This document shows positions 1 to 5,213 of a DNA stretch of 5,302 nt, piece after piece. Below the pieces are notes generated by a model. It ran no database searches, was not told the origin of the DNA, and saw only the letters and a list, made by a program, of their open reading frames with translations. A program made the translations under genes and the position numbers. How positions within the stretch are numbered: the stretch's first letter is position 1; every line of letters starts with the position of its first letter. This DNA is from an uncultured Bacilli bacterium (GTDB lineage Bacteria > Bacillota_I > Bacilli_A > RF39 > UBA660): NCBI GenBank assembly GCA_944363745.1, contig CALVVD010000071.1, forward strand, positions 1-5,302, read 5' to 3'.

Positions 1-31
1 ATATAATTAGTTACGATAAAGATAGTATATA

Positions 32-40
32 TGATTAAAT
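32..40 (+). promoter_or_regulatory. Weak candidate extended -10 upstream of the Rieske flavoprotein gene
   Basis: A TG at 32-33 followed one base later by TTAAAT (35-40, 4 of 6 matches to TATAAT) gives an extended -10 shape like those seen before other genes in this window. No good -35 is visible; TTACGA at 11-16 matches only 3 of 6. CATAAT at 47-52 is an alternative -10, but it would place the RNA start about 10 bases before the start codon. The gene could also be read from a promoter beyond the left edge. Confidence 0.25.
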
Positions 41-68
41 TTTAGCCATAATAGAAATAGGTGATGAT

Positions 69-1517
69 ATGAAAAATATTTCTATTTGGCAAGATACTGT
101 TAATCAAAGTAACTATAAAGCGTTAAATGAAAATATAGATGTAGATATTTTAATAATTGGTGGAGGTGTTACAGGTTGTAATACCTTTTATCAATTTAAA
201 GATGATAAAAGAAAGATTGCTTTGGTAGAAAAAAATAAATTAGGTAGTGGAGCATCTAGTAGAAGTAGTGCTAAACTAACTTTTTTACAAGAAGATATTT
301 ATACTAAACTTAAATCTATTTTCGGAAGAGATAAAACATATCTTTATTATCGTAGTCAAAAAGAAGCACTTAGTACTATTAAAAAGCTAATAGAAAAAGA
401 AAATATAGATTGTGATTTTAAGAGTAGTAAATCTTATCTATATACAATAGATTTTAATAATATTAAAAAAATCGAAAAGGAAAAAGAAATACTTTCATCT
501 TTTGGAGAAAAAACTATATCTATTAAAAAAATGCCTAATAATATAAAAATAAAAAGTGGCTTTTATGTCAATGATACTTATACTTTTCATCCTTTAAAAT
601 ATATTAAAGAAATAGTAAAAAAATCTATTAGTACTAATCATAAAGTCTATGAGAATACAAAAATAATTAAAATAGAAAAATGTGAAGACTATTATAAATG
701 TTATACCGAAAATAATATTATTAAAACTAAATATATAGTTCTAGCACTACATTATCCTTATTTTTTATTTCCTTATTTAATGCCTTTAAAAGTATATTTA
801 GAAAAGTCTTTTTTATGTTGTTCTAGAAAAGAAAAATGCTTTGACTTTAATGCTATCAACATAGAGAAGCCACTTAACTCTATTAGATATTATAATAATT
901 ATTTATTAACTGTCTCATCATCATCTAATTTAGCATTTTCATCAAATAGTAAAAAGATGGTAGATGAATTATTACAAAATACTAATATAAATAATTATGA
1001 ATATATTTGGAGTAATTATGATTTAATAACTCTAGATCATTTACCTTTAATAGGCTTTATAGATAAAAATATAATTATTTCTACTGGTTATAATACCTGG
1101 GGTAATACTAATAGTGTTATAGCAAGCACTATTATTAAAGATTTAATAGATAATAAAGCTAATATATATAAAGATTTATTTAATCCTAAAAGATGTTTTA
1201 ATAAAGGAAAATTAATTAATTATCCAATAAATATTTATAGTAATATTTATAGTTTTATAGATAGTAAAGTAAATAAAAATAAATCATTTTATAATGGTAA
1301 TCCTAAGTTTATAAATAAAAATGGTAAGAAAATAGCAATATATAAAGATGATAAAGGTAAGGAACATATTGTTTATAATAAATGTCCTCATTTAAAATGT
1401 AGTTTGGTATTTAATGAAGTAGAGAAGACTTGGGATTGTCCTTGTCATGGTTCTAGATTTGATTTAGATGGTAAATGTATTATGGGACCAAGTAACTTTG
1501 ATATAAGTTATAAATAG
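69..1517 (+). CDS. FAD-dependent oxidoreductase with C-terminal Rieske [2Fe-2S] domain (YhfW-like)
   Basis: A 482-residue probable cytosolic flavoprotein of the DAO (glycine oxidase-like) fold fused to a Rieske iron-sulfur domain. Seen: a Rossmann FAD motif GGGVTG at residues 31-36 after a hydrophobic beta strand, acidic E54 at the end of the second strand (ribose contact in this fold), a conserved GSGASSRSSAKLT stretch at 59-71, and the late FAD-site motifs DHLPLIG (323-329) and GYNTWG (340-345). The C-terminus carries C439-x-H441 and C457-x2-H460, the four Rieske cluster ligands, plus C444 and C459 in the positions of the disulfide of high-potential Rieske proteins. There is no signal peptide. 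Length is close to B. subtilis YhfW (about 500 residues) and the end looks complete. The start is set by AGGTGAT at 59-65 just before ATG 69. The stop is TAG, with a backup in-frame TAA four codons on. Electrons presumably pass between FAD and the cluster, but the substrate is unknown. The fold and domain calls are firm; the physiological role is not. Confidence 0.9.
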   Translation: MKNISIWQDTVNQSNYKALNENIDVDILIIGGGVTGCNTFYQFKDDKRKIALVEKNKLGSGASSRSSAKLTFLQEDIYTKLKSIFGRDKTYLYYRSQKEALSTIKKLIEKENIDCDFKSSKSYLYTIDFNNIKKIEKEKEILSSFGEKTISIKKMPNNIKIKSGFYVNDTYTFHPLKYIKEIVKKSISTNHKVYENTKIIKIEKCEDYYKCYTENNIIKTKYIVLALHYPYFLFPYLMPLKVYLEKSFLCCSRKEKCFDFNAINIEKPLNSIRYYNNYLLTVSSSSNLAFSSNSKKMVDELLQNTNINNYEYIWSNYDLITLDHLPLIGFIDKNIIISTGYNTWGNTNSVIASTIIKDLIDNKANIYKDLFNPKRCFNKGKLINYPINIYSNIYSFIDSKVNKNKSFYNGNPKFINKNGKKIAIYKDDKGKEHIVYNKCPHLKCSLVFNEVEKTWDCPCHGSRFDLDGKCIMGPSNFDISYK

Positions 1518-1540
1518 TTATTTTCCTAATATTTAATTTA

Positions 1541-1549
1541 TGTTATACT
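1541..1549 (+). promoter_or_regulatory. Extended -10 promoter for the AAA+ ATPase/membrane protein pair
   Basis: TG (1541-1542), one base, then TATACT (1544-1549, 5 of 6 matches to TATAAT) lies in the 55-bp gap between the flavoprotein stop and the ATPase start. The -35 is poor (TTTTCC at 1521-1526 with a 17-bp spacer), which fits an extended -10 promoter. Transcription would begin near 1556, leaving a leader of about 17 bases that holds only the ribosome binding site. No terminator is visible between the flavoprotein and this point, so readthrough is also possible. Confidence 0.55.
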
Positions 1550-1572
1550 AAAGTAGTAAAGGATTGATAATT

Positions 1573-2505
1573 ATGAATGATGAAATAATTAGAAAGAGTA
1601 AAGTAAGTATATTAAAAAGTTATGGAGAAAATTTTACTAAAAAGGAATATATTACTAATCCTGCTATTGGTAGAGAAGAAGAAATTAAACAATTAGTTTT
1701 AATACTATTAACCCCTGAAAAATCTGCTATTTTAACAGGAAAACCTGGTGTTGGTAAAACGGCTATCGTAGAAGGACTTGCTTATCGTATTCAAATTGGT
1801 AATGTTCCTGATCTTTTAAAGAATTATCAAATTATTAAAGTTAACACATCAGCATTACTTGGAGTTGATCCTGATACTGGAGAGAGTAAAATACAAATAC
1901 TTTTAGATGAATTAAAGAGTTATTCTAATTTAATTTTATTTATAGATGAAATCCATACTTTAATGGGTAGTAAAGGAGAATCACTTGACTTTGCTAATAT
2001 GTTTAAACCAGGTCTTGATAGAGGAGATATTAAAGTAATAGGTGCTACTACTACAGAAGAATATGAAACTTATATATTAAGAGATAAAGCTTTTGTTAGA
2101 CGTTTTCAAAAGGTAGAAGTAGCAGAACCAACAAGAGAACAAACTATCGCTATATGTATGGGAACACTTCCTAAAATAGAGAAAAAAACAGGTGCTAAGT
2201 TAATGTATGATCCTTATGTAAAAGAAAAGATAATGGCTTTTCTTACTGACCTTACTAGTGAATATAGAAGAATATATGAAATAGGATCAAGATACCCTGA
2301 TGTTACTTTAACAATATTACAACAAGCTTTTTCTTATGCTATTTATAATAATAGACATGAAGTAAATATCTTTGATATAGAAAAAGCGATAGAAAATACT
2401 AAAAATGTTTATCCTGATGTCATAAAAAAAGAACTTCCTAGATTTAAAGAAGAGTTTAAACAAGAAATATCAGATGGTCTTGATAGAGGATTACAAAATG
2501 CTTAA
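1573..2505 (+). CDS. Standalone ClpB/ClpC D1-like AAA+ ATPase lacking the pore-loop motif
   Basis: A 310-residue AAA+ ATPase closest to the first ATPase module (D1) of class I Clp/Hsp100 proteins. Seen: linker and IGRE box at about 30-37, Walker A GKPGVGKT at 56-63 (K62, T63), VEGLAYRI at 66-73, Walker B LILFIDEIH at 120-128 (D125, E126), sensor 1 GATT at 157-160, the arginine finger pair R176-R177 in a VRRFQ motif, and a sensor 2-like GSRYPD at 238-243 in the small helical domain. It should therefore bind and hydrolyse ATP. It has no Clp N-domain, no M-domain and no second ring. Where Clp D1 has a GAKYRGEF-type pore loop, this protein reads GVDPDTGESK (97-106) with no aromatic residue, so canonical substrate threading is doubtful. 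The start is ATG 1573, nine bases after AAAGGA (1558-1563). It overlaps the next gene by 8 bases, suggesting joint expression with a membrane partner. Function unknown; a regulator or remodeler is an inference. Confidence 0.85.
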   Translation: MNDEIIRKSKVSILKSYGENFTKKEYITNPAIGREEEIKQLVLILLTPEKSAILTGKPGVGKTAIVEGLAYRIQIGNVPDLLKNYQIIKVNTSALLGVDPDTGESKIQILLDELKSYSNLILFIDEIHTLMGSKGESLDFANMFKPGLDRGDIKVIGATTTEEYETYILRDKAFVRRFQKVEVAEPTREQTIAICMGTLPKIEKKTGAKLMYDPYVKEKIMAFLTDLTSEYRRIYEIGSRYPDVTLTILQQAFSYAIYNNRHEVNIFDIEKAIENTKNVYPDVIKKELPRFKEEFKQEISDGLDRGLQNA

Positions 2506-2896
2506 AAAAGTAGCTTATTATCTAAGACTATTATCATTAATATTCTTTGCTATATTCATATCTTTATTACTTGAAGTAATCTTTAATTGTGGCTTATTTG
2601 GTATAACTTTTCTTGCTATGTGTGGTTTATTTATCTTAATAAATATTTTTACTCTTTTTACAAGAAAAGAAATATATAAAGAATTAATTAGTTATAACTT
2701 AATCTCTACAGCTTTAACATTTTATTTAGGTATTATAGTAGTAAAACTACATACAGATTATAGAGCGACTAGTTTAATGTATACACTAAATTATGATTAC
2801 TTTAAGACTAACTTTATTATTATAGATTTAGTAATACTAGGAATTATTTTAAATACGTTATTTATATATTTTTGGGATAGAACAAAAGAAGACTAA
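2498..2896 (+). CDS. Small hypothetical membrane protein (about four transmembrane helices), coupled to the AAA+ ATPase
   Basis: A 132-residue protein that I do not recognise. It is strongly hydrophobic, with probable membrane helices at about residues 8-28, 32-53, 62-81 and 106-126. The short N-terminus is basic (MLKK). A hydrophilic segment at about 82-104 (HTDYRATS, then a Tyr-rich stretch) lies between helices 3 and 4. The C-terminus ends in a charged WDRTKED tail that is likely cytosolic. There are no catalytic motifs and no cleavable signal peptide. The start chosen is ATG 2498, seven bases after AGAGGA (2485-2490); an in-frame ATG at 2474 would add eight residues but lacks a comparable ribosome binding site. 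The start overlaps the ATPase stop in ATGCTTAA, typical of translational coupling, so the two products probably work together, perhaps with the ATPase docked at the membrane (inference). Its stop codon lies in the loop of a putative terminator. Confidence 0.75.
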   Translation: MLKKVAYYLRLLSLIFFAIFISLLLEVIFNCGLFGITFLAMCGLFILINIFTLFTRKEIYKELISYNLISTALTFYLGIIVVKLHTDYRATSLMYTLNYDYFKTNFIIIDLVILGIILNTLFIYFWDRTKED

Positions 2897-2908
2897 TTGC
2901 CTTCTTTT
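2884..2908. terminator. Putative bidirectional terminator between convergent genes
   Basis: AAAAGAAG (2884-2891) and CTTCTTTT (2901-2908) form a perfect 8-bp stem with a 9-base loop. On the + strand it runs into a T-rich tract (TTTTATTTTAT). On the - strand the second arm supplies a shorter T run. The membrane protein stop (2894-2896) lies in the loop and the hsp20 stop (2907-2909) overlaps the far arm. Only two GC pairs support the stem, so it is weak, but it is the only candidate between two genes 10 bp apart. Confidence 0.5.
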
Positions 2909-3296
2909 ATTTTATATCAATAAGTTTTTTATTTTCATTTTCATCAATTTTTGGAATAGAAATACTTAATGTACCATTATCAAATTTCGCTTCAATAGCA
3001 TCTTCTTTAATATCTCCTAAATAGAAACTTCTACTGATTTTACCATAACTTCTTTCACGACGTAGATATTTTTTATCTTCATCTTTCTCTTCATCATTAG
3101 AAGATTTTTCAGCAGTTATAACTAAGTTTCCTTTATTACATTCTACTTTAATTTCTTCTTTCTTAAATCCTGGTAAATCCATTTCTACATGATATGTGTT
3201 ATCTTTCTCATAGATATCACAATTCATTAATTTAGTTCCTTCATTTCCAAATAATTGATCAAATGCATTATCAAAATAAAATCTTGTTGGTAACAT
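2907..3296 (-). CDS. hsp20: Small heat-shock protein, Hsp20/alpha-crystallin family
   Basis: A 129-residue ATP-independent holdase chaperone that binds unfolding proteins and forms oligomers. Seen: a short N-terminal arm with an aromatic-rich RFYFDNAFDQLF segment (5-16), an alpha-crystallin domain from about 25 to 116 including VEMDLPGFKKEEIKV (37-51) and the family signature A-x3-N-G-x-L as AKFDNGTL (103-110), an acidic/lysine-rich loop at 65-76, and a C-terminal IDI (126-128) matching the I-x-I/V anchor used in oligomer assembly. Length is usual for bacterial Hsp20. The ribosome binding site GAAAGGAAA (complement of 3307-3315) lies about 10 bases before the ATG. The gene is transcribed alone, divergent from miaB and convergent with the membrane protein gene. 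A sigma-A promoter overlapped by a CIRCE element indicates control by the HrcA repressor, the class I heat-shock mechanism otherwise best known for groESL and dnaK. Confidence 0.95.
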   Translation of the reverse strand: MLPTRFYFDNAFDQLFGNEGTKLMNCDIYEKDNTYHVEMDLPGFKKEEIKVECNKGNLVITAEKSSNDEEKDEDKKYLRRERSYGKISRSFYLGDIKEDAIEAKFDNGTLSISIPKIDENENKKLIDIK

Positions 3297-3323
3297 ATAT
3301 TATCACTTTCCTTTCACAATTAT

Positions 3324-3352
3324 GTTATAGCACTATTTTTAGCACTTGTCAA
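3324..3352 (-). promoter_or_regulatory. Sigma-A promoter of hsp20
   Basis: Read on the - strand: TTGACA (complement of 3347-3352, perfect -35), a 17-bp spacer, then TATAAC (complement of 3324-3329, 5 of 6 matches for -10). RNA would start near 3317, giving a leader of about 20 bases that contains the ribosome binding site. The right arm and centre of the promoter are buried in the CIRCE operator (3339-3365). This is the strongest promoter by match in the window, consistent with a gene that must be held off by a repressor. Confidence 0.9.
3328..3334. promoter_or_regulatory. Extra CIRCE-like half-site next to the hsp20 -10
   Basis: TAGCACT at 3328-3334 repeats seven bases of the left CIRCE arm (3340-3346) in the same orientation, 12 bp away. 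It lies between the CIRCE element and the hsp20 start and overlaps the -10. It has no paired second arm, so it is not a full HrcA site. It could be an accessory contact, a decayed duplicate or chance. Confidence 0.35.
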
Positions 3353-3365
3353 GCATAAGTGCTAA
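3339..3365. promoter_or_regulatory. CIRCE element (HrcA operator) overlapping the hsp20 promoter
   Basis: TTAGCACTT (3339-3347), a 9-base spacer (3348-3356), and AAGTGCTAA (3357-3365) form a perfect 9-bp inverted repeat with the exact 9-N-9 layout of CIRCE. The consensus arms are TTAGCACTC and GAGTGCTAA, so each arm differs only at its innermost base, and the two changes are complementary. The element covers the -35 and part of the spacer of the hsp20 promoter, so bound HrcA would block RNA polymerase. It ends 46 bases before the miaB -10, so an effect on miaB is less likely. Confidence 0.93.
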
Positions 3366-3408
3366 CTATTTTTATTTTTTCCAAAAACTTTTATTTTATA
3401 CATAAATA

Positions 3409-3417
3409 TGTTAAAAT
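3409..3417 (+). promoter_or_regulatory. Extended -10 promoter for miaB-ymcA
   Basis: TG (3409-3410), one base, then TAAAAT (3412-3417, 5 of 6 matches to TATAAT). No convincing -35 is present (TTTTAT at 3389-3394 with a 17-bp spacer). RNA would start near 3424, leaving a leader of about 18 bases with the AAAGGAGG ribosome binding site. The -10 and leader closely resemble those of the AAA+ gene at 1541-1563. Confidence 0.6.
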
Positions 3418-3441
3418 AAGTAGCAGTAAAGGAGGAGTATT

Positions 3442-4854
3442 ATGCATTTACCAGATTTTAAAGAAGCTAGAACTAGTAATAAATTAGAATATAAGAAGAT
3501 TAGATATAATATAGAAGATAAATATAAAGATAAATATAAAGGTAAACTTTGTTATCTTAGAACTTATGGTTGTCAAATGAATGAACACGATAGTGAGAAT
3601 ATTAAAGGTATATTAGAAGAGTTAGGATATAGTTTTACTAGTGATATGGATAAAGCTGACTTAATTATTTTAAATACTTGTTCAATAAGAGAAAATGCAC
3701 ATAATAAAGCTTTTGGATTATTAGGGAGAATTAAACATTTAAAAGAGTCTAAGAAAGACTTAAAAGTAGGTTTATGTGGTTGTATGGCTCAAGAAGAGAT
3801 AGTTGTTAATACTATTATTAATAAATATCCTTTTGTTAATTTTGTTATAGGTACCCATAACTTCTATGAATTACCTAATATTTTAGAGAAAAATGAAAAG
3901 GAAGAAAAACAACAAGTAGAAGTATATTCAAGAGAAAGGGATTTAATAGAAGATATGCCTATAGATAGAGCTAGTAAACATAAAGCTTATGTTAATATTA
4001 TCTATGGTTGTGATAAGTTCTGTACTTATTGTATAGTACCTTATACTAGAGGAAGACAAAGAAGTAGAGAAAAAGAAGATATCTTAAATGAGATAAATGA
4101 TCTAGTTAAAGAAGGTTATAAAGAAGTAACTCTATTAGGTCAAAATGTTAATGCTTATGGAAAAGATTTATATAGTGATTATTCCCTTGCAGAACTACTA
4201 GAAGATGTTGCAAAGACTAATATACCTAGAATTAGATTTATGACAAGTCATCCATGGGACTTTAATGATAAGATGATAGAAGTAATCGCTAAATATAAAA
4301 ATATAATGCCAAGTATTCATTTACCAGTACAATCAGGTAGTAATAGAATCTTAAAGTTAATGGGAAGACGTTATACAAAAGAGAGTTATTTAACACTATT
4401 TCATAAGATGAAAGAATTAATTCCAAACTGTGCTATTTCTACAGATATAATAGTTGGTTTCCCAGGTGAAACAGAAGAAGATTTTAATGAGACATTAGAT
4501 TTAGTTAATACTTGTAAATATGATAATGCTTATACTTTTATTTATTCTCCACGTGTTGGTACTCCTGCTAGTAGACTTAAAGATGATATAAGTAAAGAAG
4601 AAAAAGAACAAAGATTATATAAGTTAAATGATACAGTAAATAAATATTTTAAAGAGAATAATTTAAAACTAGTAGGTAAAGTAATTCCTGTATTAGTAGA
4701 TGGTATAAGTGAGAAGAAAAATGAATACTTTGGTTATAGTGATACTAATAAATTAGTTAATTTTACAGGTGATAATATAGAAATAGGTAGTATTGTAAAT
4801 GTTTTAATAATAGATGCTAAGACTTGGAGTTTAGATGGAAAAGTTAGTGAGTAA
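3442..4854 (+). CDS. miaB: tRNA-2-methylthio-N6-dimethylallyladenosine synthase MiaB
   Basis: A 470-residue radical-SAM methylthiotransferase that converts i6A37 to ms2i6A37 in tRNAs reading UNN codons, using S-adenosylmethionine and two [4Fe-4S] clusters. Seen in order: an N-terminal extension (1-35); the MTTase domain with auxiliary-cluster cysteines C44 (TYGCQMN), C80 (NTCSIREN) and C114 (CGCMAQ); the radical-SAM triad C190-x3-C194-x2-C197 followed by IVPYTRGRQRSR; then VTLLGQNVNAYG (229-240), MTSHPWDF and LPVQSGS motifs; and a C-terminal TRAM-like RNA-binding region of about 65 residues. These motifs match MiaB rather than its relatives MtaB or RimO. All cluster cysteines are present, so the enzyme should be active. 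A perfect AAAGGAGG at 3428-3435 sets the ATG at 3442. Its own promoter lies at 3409-3417. The downstream gene overlaps by 20 bases, the miaB-ymcA order known from Bacillus. The N-terminal extension holds a small tandem repeat. Confidence 0.97.
   Translation: MHLPDFKEARTSNKLEYKKIRYNIEDKYKDKYKGKLCYLRTYGCQMNEHDSENIKGILEELGYSFTSDMDKADLIILNTCSIRENAHNKAFGLLGRIKHLKESKKDLKVGLCGCMAQEEIVVNTIINKYPFVNFVIGTHNFYELPNILEKNEKEEKQQVEVYSRERDLIEDMPIDRASKHKAYVNIIYGCDKFCTYCIVPYTRGRQRSREKEDILNEINDLVKEGYKEVTLLGQNVNAYGKDLYSDYSLAELLEDVAKTNIPRIRFMTSHPWDFNDKMIEVIAKYKNIMPSIHLPVQSGSNRILKLMGRRYTKESYLTLFHKMKELIPNCAISTDIIVGFPGETEEDFNETLDLVNTCKYDNAYTFIYSPRVGTPASRLKDDISKEEKEQRLYKLNDTVNKYFKENNLKLVGKVIPVLVDGISEKKNEYFGYSDTNKLVNFTGDNIEIGSIVNVLIIDAKTWSLDGKVSE
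3517..3540 (+). repeat. 12-bp tandem duplication inside miaB
   Basis: GATAAATATAAA occurs twice in direct succession (3517-3528 and 3529-3540) with no mismatch, encoding DKYK-DKYK at about residues 26-33 of MiaB. It lies in the charged N-terminal extension before the first cluster domain, keeps the frame, and is probably a neutral slippage product in AT-rich sequence. Confidence 0.85.
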
Positions 4855-5182
4855 TGAAGAGATTAAAGAAAAGTGTGAAGAATTAGTAAAAGCGTTAAAA
4901 GAAGATAAGAAATATATAGAATATATAAGGTTAAGAGAAGAGTTAAAGAATAATAAAGACATTATGAGTAAGATGCAAGAGATAAAATCTTTACAAAAAA
5001 GATATATTAAAAGTGCTTATTTAGATAAAGATATAGAATTAAAGTTAAAGGAATTAAATAAAGAATTAGAGAAAAATACTTTATATAAAGATTATATAAG
5101 TAAAGAAAAAGAGATAAATAATATTTTAATGACTATAACTGAAGGATTAAATATAACTTTTATAAATATTTTAAATAAATAA
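4835..5182 (+). CDS. ymcA: YmcA (RicA)-like protein, YlbF/YmcA family
   Basis: A 115-residue, almost entirely helical, charged protein of the Com_YlbF family. In B. subtilis YmcA (RicA), YlbF (RicF) and YaaT (RicT) form a complex with [4Fe-4S] clusters that affects RNase Y-dependent mRNA processing, competence, sporulation and biofilm formation. Family features: an N-terminal helix (SNEEIKEKCEELVKAL), an IKSLQKRYIKSAYLDK stretch at about 50-65 that resembles YmcA more than YlbF, and a final helix with EINNIL. Position directly behind miaB matches ymcB(miaB)-ymcA of Bacillus and supports the YmcA assignment. The start is ATG 4835 with GGAG at 4826-4829 inside the miaB coding region; the 20-base overlap suggests coupled translation. 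It is shorter than B. subtilis YmcA (about 143 residues), lacking the C-terminal tail. Its only cysteine is C14, so it may not ligate a cluster as the Bacillus proteins do. The family is secure; YmcA versus YlbF is probable. Confidence 0.82.
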   Translation: MEKLVSNEEIKEKCEELVKALKEDKKYIEYIRLREELKNNKDIMSKMQEIKSLQKRYIKSAYLDKDIELKLKELNKELEKNTLYKDYISKEKEINNILMTITEGLNITFINILNK

Positions 5183-5183
5183 C

Positions 5184-5213
5184 TTGCTAATTAACTAATA
5201 TTTATGATAAGAT
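5184..5213 (+). promoter_or_regulatory. Candidate promoter for a gene beyond the right edge
   Basis: TTGCTA (5184-5189, 4 of 6 for -35), an 18-bp spacer ending in a TG-x extension (5205-5207), then TAAGAT (5208-5213, 4 of 6 for -10). The TATG-x-TA pattern resembles the promoters at 1541 and 3409. It begins two bases after the ymcA stop. Moderate matches and high AT content keep confidence low. Confidence 0.35.

Noticed and set aside
64..66. ATG five bases before the flavoprotein start
   Set aside because: Out of frame with the protein and part of the AGGTGAT ribosome binding region.
1564..1572. TTG start for the AAA+ ATPase, adding three residues
   Set aside because: It directly abuts AAAGGA with no spacer, whereas ATG 1573 has ideal nine-base spacing.
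2474..2497. Upstream ATG adding eight residues to the membrane protein
   Set aside because: No ribosome binding site precedes it at proper distance; AGAGGA at 2485-2490 is placed for ATG 2498, and the added residues are just the ATPase reading in another frame.
4847..4849. GTG as alternative ymcA start
   Set aside because: ATG 4835 has GGAG five bases upstream and lies in the same frame; overlap with miaB is common for coupled genes.
3442..4854. MtaB or RimO identity for the methylthiotransferase
   Set aside because: YGCQMN, the DKFCTYCIVPYTRGRQ segment, the LLGQNVNAYG motif and the ymcA neighbour all point to MiaB.
5162..5205. 9-bp inverted repeat ATAAATATT/AATATTTAT spanning the ymcA end
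   Set aside because: It is entirely A/T with a 26-base loop and no following T run; expected by chance in such AT-rich DNA, so not called a terminator.
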